From assembly GCA_037074765.1 (NCBI GenBank), contig JBAMDO010000112.1:1-64000 (forward strand): DNA of 64,000 nucleotides, in the 5' to 3' direction. Within the stretch, counting starts at the first letter, position 1; every line of letters begins with the position of its first letter. This document shows positions 51,603 to 63,397 of the stretch, piece by piece. The stretch comes from Mansonella perstans. Taxonomy: Eukaryota > Nematoda > Chromadorea > Rhabditida > Onchocercidae. A program made the position numbers and the translations under genes. Below the pieces are notes generated by a model. The model was not told the DNA's origin, made no database searches, and saw nothing but the letters and a program-made list of their open reading frames with translations.

Positions 51603-54600
51603 TTAACAAATTGGACCTGGATTCAGCAGTATTGCTTCCTCGTAACTATAACGGCCTGCACTTGTGTTTGAATCATCAGATTCTAGATCGGAATCTTCCT
51701 CTTTAGCTTTTTCAATCTTTGCCTCTTCCTCTGGCTCTTCTTTCACTATACTTGTATATCCGAACATTTTGCTCTGAACAGAACTAGATGACCTCCCTGT
51801 ATCTCCCACTCGATAAGTCCCTATGACGGGCTGTACACGTACTGCCGTGGAATGTGACGGTGACAGTGTGCTAAGGTTTTCACGTAAAATTTCGACATAA
51901 CGCTGGTAACGTTCCCTCTGCAAAACAATCGGGATTTATTAGTGATTAATACTGATAGCTCTAAGAGTATATTAATTTTTCAACATGATAATGAAGAATA
52001 AAATGCTGACATAAGATGAGCAGTCAAGCAGTCTTTCCGACCAGTGCATAACCCAATCTCACAAATTTTCTAAAGTGAGACATATGGACACTTACATCGC
52101 AATTAAATGAAACAGAAAACTTACTTCTTGATACAGAAAACGTTCTTTGTAGAAAAAGTCTTGCACAATATGGCCTTTGGCCTTTAATGATGGTGCTACT
52201 TTCATAAGCTCTTCAAGCTTTAACCCCATTTCTTCTTCTTTTTTCTCGTGTATTCTTAGCTGCTCCACCTGCAACCAATTTTTACTCTATCTACTAGTTC
52301 ATTAGAAAATTATTACTAATGTGCTCACAAAAACAAATGCATTACTGCAGCGCACTCCTCTTATGCTTTCATCTTTAGAACAGCATTTTAATTCTCATAT
52401 CGCTATTCAAAAGCAAATCGCTCAGACGAGTGGATAATGTGAAGTAAACCTGAGAAGCAGTGGATGGTTAAGAGACACAATGATCTCTCCAGATCTGAAG
52501 TTAGAAATGTAAATCTTTGCAACCCAAAGTTGGCAGGCGACTCAGTTTTAATTTGGGGAAATACTTACTATTGACAGGCCGGAAGGCGCGCTAGGTAGTA
52601 GCGGTTTATGAAAAATTTCAGTCTGATTTGAAATAGATGCTGGTAGTGCCGGCGAAGAAAAAGCTGCAGCAACATAATTAATCGCATCAATCCATTGCTG
52701 GACTTCACTCGGATCACTGAAAAATCCACCATTTCTCACAGCTTCGTTACATAATGCACTAATTACGTAACTAACATCTTTAAAAAAATTTTTCTAAACA
52801 ATGAATAAATAATGTCTGGTTAGAATACCAGGTTATTTTCAAAACAGAACAGGAAATGATCATGATCTAATTATCAAAACAAATATAGAACAATGAAGTG
52901 GACTTACACTTCACTGTTTCAAATGAATCATTATCTTTTTATTACTTGATGATCTCTCAGTGTAAAAACGATTTAGCAATAATAATCACCTCGTTTGAAA
53001 AAGTGTTTCGCCGAGATTAGCTGTCCGTAGTTTGAATACATGCTGTCGCTTGCTGTAATCTTCAGGCTTTTCAGCCAGCGCATGATGAAGAAGAATGGCA
53101 TTATTAAATGTCTGGAAGTGTCCGCGTCGGGAACCGCTTTCATCCTTATGTAAATAAAGAACCATTCCTCGAAGTCGTGCATAAACCATCTTCCAACCGC
53201 GGCGGCCAAATGGAGCTATATCGAATAAATTAAAAACCCCACATTCATCATTTTTCTTTCAATTACCATAACATAGTTCAGTATCGATTTCAGTGCAGGT
53301 CAGAATCAACCATTCAACACATTAATTTGATAAATTGTATCTCTAATCTCAACAACCATGGTTAGAAAAATTGACTTACTTCGCTTTCCATCTCTATCAA
53401 AAAGATTCTTCCTTACAACCCAACCAGCTTTATACTCAATCTGATCATCGTCACTCGCTGTCGATCGCGATTTTAATAGCATCTTTTTTCTCTTTTTCCC
53501 GTGAAACTGCGAAGTAATATCATTCACCACTGATACGTCACTAGGTGACGTACCTTCCAATTCACTGTAAATAATAATTTTTAAAAAGCATTATGTTACC
53601 AATTCTTTAGACATTTAAAGTCAACTTGATATAAAAGCCGAACTTACCCAGCCCATTTGATAGGTTGTTCCTTGATGGCCATATATAAGGTCTTCAATAA
53701 TGAGCAATCGAAAACATGCTCTGTGTAACCCAGATTATCTACGAAATCACGACTAGACATTCTCCGCCCGACATTCTGAAGACAGAAAGATTTGAAATGT
53801 AGAAGTGCGAGATCATGTGAGTGTTGAAAAGTAAAAAAGTTTCTTCGCTAATTATATAAACATTTTTCGAAAAAAAAACAATTAAAATAATTTCATACCG
53901 GACCATGTAAATCCGAGTTCAACAACAATAAGGCACAGGTAAGCGCGTGAACCTGGTCTAAAAATTCAAAATCCTGAATAATTCAACATTAATAAACATT
54001 AGTACATATTAGGAGCACTTAAATCCCCATTCTTATCTTTGTAAAATCAATATCTTGTGACTACCTTTCAATTAAAGAGTAATCAGTTCAGTCCAGTATC
54101 TGCAAAATAATTTTGCTAAATCATATCATCATCCTTATTCAAAAAAAAGCCCGTAAGCTACTAATTTCCAGCGGCAATACTTACCAGCACTTCTGAACAG
54201 TGTTGGATTGCACTCATAATAACGCTTCGCGAAATGTTCCGTGATACGAGTTCTTTCCTGAGTTTCACCCGTAAGGCAAAACCTCGAAAGAAAATCACGT
54301 AGTGCTGCATCCAAACGAATGCCGGAGAAATTGAACAAGGCACAATATTCTTCGGCAACTGATATACCAAATTCATTCCTAAATTTGTCGTGAATTGAAA
54401 ATGTGTGACGTTCTGATCACGATTTTGTTAATACTTTACCAATTATTTTTATAAATAACACAAGCCATATTTATGTCAACCTGAAAGTTGTTCTTCACAA
54501 AAAATATAGCGGCAAAAAACCAACTCATGAGCAAATATTATCTTTTTAGAGAACTTTTTTTCCCTTGTAAATCTGTTCAGAAGTATCTTCCTTAATATAT

Positions 54601-55934
54601 TTCTTGACAGTTCCATATTTTCGAATCTCTGTTGCGGTTAGCAACAATTGAAATGTACTCCGAAATCCAAATAAAACCTGACAGGCATCTATGCCAGTGG
54701 AAATATAATTCTTAACCTCACAAGTAGTTAAACTTCAAAAAAAATTACGTTTTCGATAAATGAGCTGCTACATCTCCTCTTTTGAATCCATCTAATACAA
54801 ACAGTCGTTTAGCAAGACGCATAGGTGCCTCAGCATCGAATTCTAATCTCCTGTCGTAATCTAAATAAATTTGCTGAAAAAAGCTAGCCATCTTTCTATT
54901 CGTTGCAAAAAAATTATTTACCTAAAGGAGATGGACATCTAATTGCTGACACAAAATTGTTTATAACAGGAACAGAAGCCTTCAAAGGACTGTTTGGTTC
55001 GCTTCGACTAATTTCGAAAGATTTCATCATAACGGTATTTTGACGCTCAATCTTCGGACTGTGTGGAGGTACCGCAGAACTACTGCAGTGTAACGACAAA
55101 GCACTGGAAACAGTCATCATGGATCCACTCGCTTCCGCTGTACAACTTAAGTTATTCCTATCTACCGTTATCGATGAATTCTTCTTATCAATCCCGGCAT
55201 TCTGAAATAACCGAATGATTCCTTATTTGTTTCGTACTGATTCCTCATAACAACTGATACTGCACAGTGACATAAGAGTCCATTTCCATTTCTTCTTACT
55301 GGTTTTTAATTGTAATACTCATTCAGAAAAAAGGAAAGTCAAAATGAAACCTGGAGATTTTCCTTTTGATGTAGTCCATTTTCAGACTGTGATGCAGGCA
55401 CAGCAGATTCAGGACTGAATCTCCTATTTTTCAACTTCTCTTGTATTACTGAAGGGAAATCATCGAATGATTTTTTAGGTGCGGGTGCGTTTGCCTTTTC
55501 CGTTGTTGGCGGCAGTTGTTCGCAGCGCATCTATAAAAAAATTTTTGCTTTACATTTAGAAAGCAATTTGCTATGTAACATTGAAAAGATTTTAAAAAGA
55601 TGCTGCCTTAATCTCAACTAGTAATTTTTGTGATTTTAAAATGATAATTTCTCAAAATAAAACATGAGGAAATGAGGGCACTTTATCAATGTCTATAACT
55701 GATTAATATACTTCTTGTAATAAATTTCCATAAAAAAAATCTAAGTAGCCTTGCACGTTGGTAAATAACCTCGGCGTATCGAGGAGATATTTTGTGATTC
55801 AAACTGATCATTTTGTCACCGGTCATTAAAAAGAATTCAGAACGTGGTGCTCCATTCTTCAGCGACTTCTCTGACATCTTTTCCGGATCGAGTGGAGGCC
55901 TTACTAAATCATGCCCAAGAAGCACCTCTGTCAT
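51603..55934 (-). CDS. efa-6: EFA6-type Arf6 exchange factor (Sec7-PH), 12 exons
   Basis: Exons in transcript order: 55934-55770, 55530-55351, 55201-54922, 54860-54749, 54378-54185, 53957-53899, 53775-53648, 53564-53380, 53215-52990, 52716-52569, 52268-52125, 51917-51603 (TAA). All are in phase, giving 711 residues. Exon 1 encodes a compact N-terminal block (FFLMTGDKMISLNHKISP). Exons 2-3 are Ser/Pro-rich. The Sec7 domain spans about residues 215-373, with the catalytic Glu284 in LTGETQER and the LLLNSDLHG motif in exon 6. The PH domain spans about 415-540 (YKAGWVVRKN, then GRRGWKMVYARLRGMVLYLH, then SEVQQWIDAIN). A charged helical segment (exon 11) and an acidic tail follow. EFA6 proteins load Arf6 with GTP at the plasma membrane. 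In worms and flies the N-terminus also limits cortical microtubules. The start codon is two bases after TTGCAG, so a spliced leader may be added there. Confidence 0.94.
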
Positions 55935-56927
55935 ACCTGCAACGATTCCTATCATGTTAAAGGTTAAACAAATGAGATGTATATCGCTTAAAAACTGCAC
56001 GTTTAAGAGACTGAAAGAGCAAATTTTAAAAATCTGTAAAAATCTGAAATTTATTTAATAGAAACATGATGTTTAACTAAATTGCGAAGCATTAACAAAG
56101 AATTTAGTTATTTCAGTACAGTCTACTGGTTCGTCAATAGGATCAAATCGAGAATAAAGCTAGGATCAAGTGGCAACGTTATCCATAGAATAATAGAGAA
56201 TAAGTTATGTAAAAAAGTTTTTGGTTGTAAGAAATAAAGTGAATTTCAATCGACAAACATAACTAACGAAGAAATAATATTTAGTCCAACATCATAAAAT
56301 ACGTTCTAAATCTGATTCAAGCAGTTTGATAAATATCATTGGTTTGCCCTAAGCATCATTTTTACATCTGATAATATTTAATCTTACAACTACAAACAAA
56401 CACTCTAACAATCAACAAAATAGTTTAATAAAATAAATACTTTTAGCTCTTTCAATCAATCCGAGAACATAAATAAGCGATCGAAAGCATCCATCAATTT
56501 ACTTTCTTTTATTTCATAAAATCTTACAAAAAAAAAATCGAAAACAACACATCTGAAATCCGTACCTCAAAGATCGTTTTTTTTTTCTTTCAAAACAACC
56601 TAAAATATAACTTCTGAAGCAGTAATCCTTCATTCGAGAAAATCACGTACAATAATTACATAGTGAGATATTTCAATTCGTTTAAATTCATCAAAAGCAA
56701 TAAAAACGACTGCAACCGTAATTAATTAAGATCAATACATCCGCATGAATAAGTGGAACCTTTCGTTAATTTAACATCATAAATGTCGGCGATTTTATCA
56801 TGGCATAAATTGTAGTAGATGGATGATTAAAGCGTCAAAATCTTTTGCCATTTGGAATTTTATGCTTTGCAGTTACCCGCAAGATAAAACTGAAATACAT
56901 ATCTGGATAATCCACATCATAAGCTAT

Positions 56928-56966
56928 TATCTGCTTCATGAGGAATAAATCCTCATGAAGCAGATA
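56928..56966. repeat. Perfect 17-bp inverted repeat with 5-nt loop
   Basis: TATCTGCTTCATGAGGA (56928-56944) is exactly complementary to 56950-56966, with ATAAA as the loop. It is the strongest hairpin in the window, about 1 kb upstream of efa-6. Confidence 0.9.
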
Positions 56967-57221
56967 CGAGACTGGATCACTCTGATACAAAGTACATCCA
57001 CAGCTTAATCTCTACTTTATAAAATATAGGTTTATATCTATCTAAATGTATCAAAAAGATTCAAAAATAACAGTAAAAACGTAAGCAGTAGATGAAAGTA
57101 TAATTTTGAGGAAAAATGAGAAAGAAATTTTATCGTTGATGAAGCGAAATAATATGTGTAGCATAGGATAGCAGTAAAAGCAATCGAAATTTATTATAAG
57201 AGCGCTTAATTGAAAATGTGG

Positions 57222-57244
57222 TTTTTTTTTTTTTTTTTTTTTTT
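57222..57244. repeat. 23-base T run
   Basis: A homopolymer tract in the intergenic AT-rich region. Confidence 0.9.
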
Positions 57245-58581
57245 CATGGCCAAAGATTATTTGTGCAAATAAGCAAAGTTCCAAATTTTTTATGGCCAAA
57301 GGTTATTATGGCCAAAAGTAAGCAAAGTTTCAGATTAAGACCAACTCTTAAAACAACTATAACTTTTGTAGCAGTTGCAAAGGAGACCCATTGCAATATT
57401 TATGCCATATTGCACCATCTCTCTCTCGATTGCTACCATTCAATGAGCAGTATTTTCTTGCTGATTTCAATCTATTTTATGATACTGTGCTCCAATAGAA
57501 AGAAAAAAAATTATTACAGGATGTCTCGTAAATTCCGTCAAAATTTGTAACCTTTTTGGGATCTTTAAATGGGCTATGTTACCATACTTCTTTTATAGGT
57601 TTAACGTTAGATACGTTAGATACGTTTCATTATTACGTAGCTTTAATTAGAAAATTTATGATGCAATTCAAGACAAGATTATGTTATCAAATAATCAAAT
57701 GTTAAGAAAAAAAAATCTATCAAGAAATTAGCAAATTTATTCAGTACAATCTATGAAATACTTATATACACTTAATTAACCCCAATTATGATTTTATTGA
57801 AGTGATCAGTAACATTGATAATTCAGAAGCTGCTATATCCTGTACAACTTTAAATAAATGTAGGGTGGAAAAAAAAATGCAATATGAAATTTCAGATATT
57901 TTTCAGTATCACTTACAGATATGATGCTAAGAATATTTGCATTTAAACATAACCTATTAGAGCAACTAAATATTTTTTTTTAATTTAATTACTCATCTAT
58001 AAGATCAGTAGGTCATTATTTCGTTCAATATATTTTTCCATATTTATGAATCTCTCGAAATTGATACATTTCATTTACACTGTTCTATTCAATTATTTCT
58101 TTTCAGTTCTTTTCTTCTGCTCTATTCAACCGAAATTGAAATTATAATATTTAATATTCAATTCTGTTTTTTTTTTTTTTTTTTTTTTGGGTTTTCTTAA
58201 ACTTTTCCTCAATGTATACGTGTTACGTATGTGATGTGCATGTATGCGTCAAAATAAATTACGTTGTATTGTGTAGTATATGTTATGTATATAGTATATA
58301 ATATATATGTTGTGTAGTATATTTTCTGATTCTTCATTTGATGGCCATTTTGTCGTAAGCGATCTTTGATTTCATGGATATTTTACGCAAACTTTACCTC
58401 TTAATTTATGAATTCCAATATAACATACATTATCTAGAGCGAAATCCTATAGCATTCACAATGAACACAAGTTGATTTATATTTCATTTTCCATGATTCA
58501 TATTTCTATGATTCATATTTCATTAATTCATTAAAAAAAAAAAAAAAAAAAACATTAATATAACATGCACAAAATCATTAA

Positions 58582-58612
58582 TACTATTACTACTACTACT
58601 ACTACTACTACT
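58582..58612. repeat. (TAC)n microsatellite
   Basis: About nine TAC/ACT units in AT-rich intergenic DNA, with one imperfect unit near each edge. Confidence 0.9.
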
Positions 58613-59975
58613 TACAATGATTCCTTTTTAAAAATCATATTTGTTAAAATTAATTAATTTAGTTTAATTTATCAATTATAGCTATTTTTGTGGATTTGAA
58701 AAAATTCATCACCATATATTTTGTTATATTTGATACGAAGGAGCATTTATAATGGTGTAAAGTATTCAATAAATGAAAATATGAGGAAAATTCCTTAATT
58801 CTTAAATTAATAATGCACAATGATGAGAGAAAAAAAAAGTAGAGAATTAGTTTTGCTGCAAAAAATCACCGAAATCTTTGCTAAATATTAACCTATTTCT
58901 ATGAAGTATACAAAACAGCACGTGTAAAAAAAAAAATGTTTGCTGAATTTATGAAAAGTACTTCGCAAAATTGCTTTGAGATGAATTTAACAATAATATT
59001 TGCTTAGGAAGACATTAAGTAGCAATTTAAAAATGAAATCAGAAACGAGCACCAATAATTTTACTCATATAGCAAATGAAAATTAATCCTTACATATGGT
59101 AAAATAGCCTTCTTTTATGCAATGTTTAGATTAATTGTAGAAATGAAATCATAGTTTAATCTTATATTTCCTTTAAAAGCTTGCTTTATTATGAATTCAT
59201 TTTGTTATGGCTAGTAATTGGTTCTGCAGAAACAATAATAAAAACTGAAAATGAAGGAACAATATTCAAAATCCTGGTAATGTTGTGCCTTTTTTTTTAT
59301 TAATCATCCTATATTTGTTGATTTTTAGGAATAAAAATCGTTGCAAATGATACATGCATGATACAGTCTCTTACTGAAGCAGCATAAACTAAATTTTGTG
59401 CTACAATTTTTTTGATCAAATTAATTGATTAGTTGTTGAACTTCCAAATATGTGATAATTATTTCAAAAATATAATTATTCATAATATCCATATTATCTT
59501 TTCACAAAAACATTTCCATTGCAAATGCCATAGAACCATGTGGCTCGTGCTCCATAATTCAACTGTTACAGATTCTCTTAAATTTAAGCAAGAAACAAAA
59601 TTTTAGATGGCAACAAATTAAATCGAATATTTTGGTGATGAACAGTTTTCTGTTGAAGTCCTAGGAAAACTAGATTAAGCAAAGGAACGTAGTAATTTAA
59701 ACAAAAAAAAAAAAAAAAAAAAAAAACAGGAAAAATAACAAATGAAATGAAATAGGTAAAAGTAGCAATGTTGTTAGAATTTGAAAAAGGAAAAGAAAAA
59801 TAAAATCTAAACAAGTAAACAAAAAAGCTAATGGAATTGAAATGAAAAGTTAAGAATGAAAAAATTCCAAAGATTGAACAGTTTTTTAAATTGATTTTGT
59901 GTCGCTATTCTTGCTTTGCCACTTCCTCGTAACTTCTCCGGCAACTTAGTGAAAATAAATATTGTGATTCTTGTT

Positions 59976-60166
59976 TATTTAGCCCTATCATGCATAAAAG
60001 TGATTGCAATATTGACAGGTGAACTATTGACAGGTGAACCAATTATAATATTGACAGATGAACTAGAAAGTTATGAGAGAAGATGACACTGTAACTTAAA
60101 GTAAGTAAGTCAACTAAAATACAAGAGAATTATTATTGTTATTTAGCTCTATCATGCATAAAAATG
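59976..60166. repeat. Pair of 27-bp direct repeats enclosing a 14-bp repeat cluster
   Basis: Positions 59976-60002 and 60140-60166 share TATTTAGCYCTATCATGCAT plus AAAARTG, with two mismatches. Between them, ATTGACAGRTGAAC occurs three times (about 60013-60064). This looks like local duplication. No coding content is visible. Confidence 0.75.
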
Positions 60167-60879
60167 TTGTAATGCTTGATTAAATGTTCAGCTTAAACAA
60201 TCTGCATAATTTATTGACTATATTGTATATGTAAACTAAATAAAATAAATAAAAGCAGTTAAATTTGCAATCAGATGATAATGATAAATACTGTCGGGAA
60301 AAGCAAATAAATAATATCATAAATTCATATTTATAATAATGAAATAATTATTTTTATAATTGTTTCGAAATATATTATACTTAATTTACTTATTATATTC
60401 AATTAACTATTTAATTATCATTTTTTTAAAGTTATTTTCGATTATAACTGTTATATCTGATGATCTCAGAACTATTTCTTTGTATTATTCATTATTTTTT
60501 CACAATTATCACTTTTCTAATTGCCATATTTGGTGATTTCACAATTCTAAATTATTCCATTCATAATTATCTAAATTACCTGGCGATCTTTGATCTCAAA
60601 AAAATATTTTGTAAATAAACCAAAGGAAATTGTTTCATTTCATTTTCAGTTCAATATTCAAATCAACATTCGATTGGATTCTTCTTATTAATTGCGAATG
60701 ATTTCTACTGGTTTATTAAATTATGCTTTTATAAAAATAAACCTATAATAAATTTTAGTATTTCTAAGTAAAACAATAAGCTGCTGCTTCACCATCGGTT
60801 AATCCATAAATAAAACAAATAATCTACTTCATCATCTACGTCAGATACCTATAAAATATCCTACAGCACTTTAGATATA

Positions 60880-60916
60880 TACACATATACACACACACAC
60901 CACACCACACCACACA
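60880..60916. repeat. (CA)n / CACAC-rich microsatellite
   Basis: Alternating CA units with interspersed CACAC blocks, intergenic. Confidence 0.85.
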
Positions 60917-61605
60917 AAACGCATACACACGTCCAAACATACATGGAAACATTTACCATCATACAAAATACTTTTAACCATTGATCATTTTGCAGTATAG
61001 CAAACTTTGTTGCCAAAACATGCAATCATCGATAAATAAACTTCTGAAACCCCAATTAAACCTTTTCTCACATGTTCCACACACATCAATGCTTCCTTAT
61101 CTCATTGAAATCTTACACGAATGAAAAACCTGTCTTATACTTTTTTTTTTTTTTTTTTTTGTAAACTAAGTACCCTTTTTTGCTCGTCCAAAACTCGATC
61201 TCCATTAACCACATTTATAACATTTCTTTATTCTTCGATTCCATCAAAAGGGAATGTTTTAGAATGAAAATATCGTTAAGTTTGTAGAATTTTTTTTTTC
61301 CCATACTTCATCATACGAAATCCTGCATTAATAATTGCAAGAGCTAAGTCACTAATAGACCAACAACATTCCTGATGTGCGAAAATTGTAAAAGCTGAAA
61401 ACAAATCGTAAAATCGAATATAACCATGAAAAAAAACCAATAGCTGATATTACTTGATGCCAAAAATTATACATAACGTGATCCTGCTTGCAATATGAAA
61501 ATATCTCAAGCATAACAGAAATGACATTTAATTTTCCTAATTCGCTTTCGGAATAGACCATACTTTCAACTTATTTCAGGTGTCACACCATTGGTAGTAG
61601 TGGTA

Positions 61606-61809
61606 TCAGTAATATATTATTTGCGAATAGCAAAAGCGACAGCAACAACATTTAACAACATTACAATCATGCTTGAACGATACACTGCACGCTACACATT
61701 CAACTGTCATAACTTTTTTTGGATGCATTTTGAAAAATGGATCACGCATAAAAAAATAACCATCGTATGAGTCCTGCTTTGTCAACTTCCAGCGCTCAAA
61801 CATATGCAA
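61606..61809 (-). other. Cysteine-rich open frame, possible terminal exon (uncertain)
   Basis: A 67-codon frame reads MFERWKLTKQDSYDG, then KKVMTVECVACSVSF, and ends in a Cys-dense tail (VVKCCCCRFCYSQIIYY). The composition is unlike chance AT-rich reading frames. A tail of four consecutive cysteines would suit palmitoylation if it were real. There is little room upstream (the H2A.Z 3' end is at 62546), and the only acceptor in view (ATGCAAG before the frame) is weak. The opposite strand is also open here. I do not recognise a family. Confidence 0.2.
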
Positions 61810-62015
61810 CTTGCATCACTGAACCCCTAAATCCTGGTGAAAATGTGTTTGACTTCATGAATCCCCATTACAGATGTAACTGCACACTGCATTCGTGTTC
61901 TTCTGTAAAGCGATATGGAAATAGTACAAATGTGAATATAAAATCAGTGATTCCAAACTTCACTTCTAAATTTATGACAGAAAACTTTTTAGAATCACAT
62001 AGCAAAATGACATAG
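61767..62015 (+). other. 82-codon open frame overlapping the Cys-rich antisense frame (uncertain)
   Basis: The translation (MSPALSTSSAQTYATCITEP, then NPHYRCNCTLHSCSS) has balanced composition and Cys residues, but the frame runs into a tandem duplication at its 3' end. There is no recognised family, no signal peptide and no clear splice site. At most one of this frame and its antisense partner is likely to be real. Confidence 0.15.
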
Positions 62016-62126
62016 AAGAGATCTCAAGTTTTGTGCACTAAAATCCTTCTAAATTTATGACAGAAAACTTTAGAATCACAAAGCAAAATGACATAGGAGA
62101 GATCTCAAGTTTTGTGTACTAAAATC
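61963..62126. repeat. Tandem duplication, two copies of about 82 bp
   Basis: Copy 1 (61963-62045) and copy 2 (62046-62126) both begin CTTCTAAATTTATGACAGAA and end GTRYACTAAAATC. By eye they differ by a 2-base length change and a few substitutions, so the duplication is recent. Confidence 0.92.
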
Positions 62127-62545
62127 CAAACTTTCCAGAAATTACATAAAGCAGATACACTAACAGGAATCAGTATATAGTTGCAATGCGAAATAGTAAA
62201 TAATGTCAAGTATAGTTATTACGATCAAAATAATTCAGCATATAGTTCAAAGTCTTATGTCATACTACTACTTCATTATATTCTTGCAAGTAATAAATCA
62301 AATAATCTCTGCTCTAAGTAATGTTACGAAAAACAAGTACATCAAATATATTGGGTGATATTGGGTGATGTGATAAAAAATACAAAACTATGAGTGCAAA
62401 TGTAAAAAAAGGGTTAAATATGATTGAAACATGACACTTAAAATACAGTAACCAGCATAAGCTGATAACTTTAAAGCAAAATGTGAATAAATGATTAAAA
62501 CAACGATAAATGATGAATGAACAGGTGCATCAAAGAATGGTTAAT

Positions 62546-63397
62546 TCAGGCTGGGCCCTGCTTTTGAGTTGGAGCCGGTTGTCCTTTCTTGCTCATCAAG
62601 TAACGATGAATATGTGGAATTACACCTAAAAATAAATTAGTATTACAAATAATGAACAACAGACATAATTATAAGGAATCATTTAGGCCGAACAAAGTAA
62701 TACTATATTTCACTACATAAATAATATAAAAATTTTTGCCTTTTCTTCTCCTCTTTCCCCTTTTCTTTCTATCAAAAGAAACGAAAATTTTACGAAAATG
62801 TAAATAAACTGAAGCCAAGTAAATTGAAAAAGTCATGGAAACCGACCTCCACCAGCAATTGTAGCTTTTATCAGTGTATCTAGTTCCTCGTCGCCTCGAA
62901 TTGCCAAATGCAAATGTCTCGGTGTGATCCTTTTCACTTTTAAATCTTTGGAAGCATTGCCTGCCAATTCCAGTACTTCAGCAGTCAAATATTCTAGGAT
63001 AGCCGCACTGTAAACAGCTGCTGTAGCACCAACACGTCCATGAGATGTAGTTCTGCAATTCAACTTAGACTCTAAAAAACTACTGCGTGGAAAACCTTTT
63101 AAAGAATACGATCTATGAGTTACAGAATTGCAAATTCAACTTTCGCAAATTCAAAAACAACAGCTATTATTACTAGGAGGTATATAAAAAGTTTCGCAGT
63201 GAATCAACAATCTTGATTTATCAAAAGTTACTATAGCTAGAGCAAAACAAAGAAACTATATGAAAAACATACCTCTGTTTTAAGAAGCGATGAATACGTC
63301 CAACGGGAAATTGCAAGCCAGAACGTGCACTTCGTGAGATGACCTTACCCTTGGATTTGCCAGAATCTTTGCCTGCTTTACCTTTGCCTCCAGCCAT
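62546..63397 (-). CDS. htz-1: Histone variant H2A.Z, 3 exons
   Basis: Exons in transcript order: 63397-63273, 63052-62847, 62625-62546 (TGA). They give 136 residues, complete. The N-terminus [18 protein letters not shown] is Lys-rich and acetylatable. The histone fold is intact ([16 protein letters not shown], then [20 protein letters not shown]). H2A.Z-specific features are [13 protein letters not shown] in loop 1, the acidic patch (GDEELD) and [17 protein letters not shown] at the end. The last residues ([11 protein letters not shown]) resemble nematode HTZ-1 tails. H2A.Z-H2B dimers are placed at promoter nucleosomes by SWR1-type remodellers. Having introns fits a replication-independent variant rather than a core H2A gene. 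ATTTTCAG ends 11 bases before the start codon, a likely spliced-leader acceptor. Confidence 0.98.

Larger units (their letters stand above)
55935..62545. other. 6.6-kb AT-rich gap between efa-6 and H2A.Z
   Basis: Mostly very AT-rich, with many homopolymer tracts, microsatellites at 58582-58612 and 60880-60916, a 17-bp hairpin, direct repeats at about 60.0 kb, and a tandem duplication at 61963-62126. The most protein-like open frames are two overlapping ones near 61.7 kb, listed separately. Otherwise I see no gene. Confidence 0.6.
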
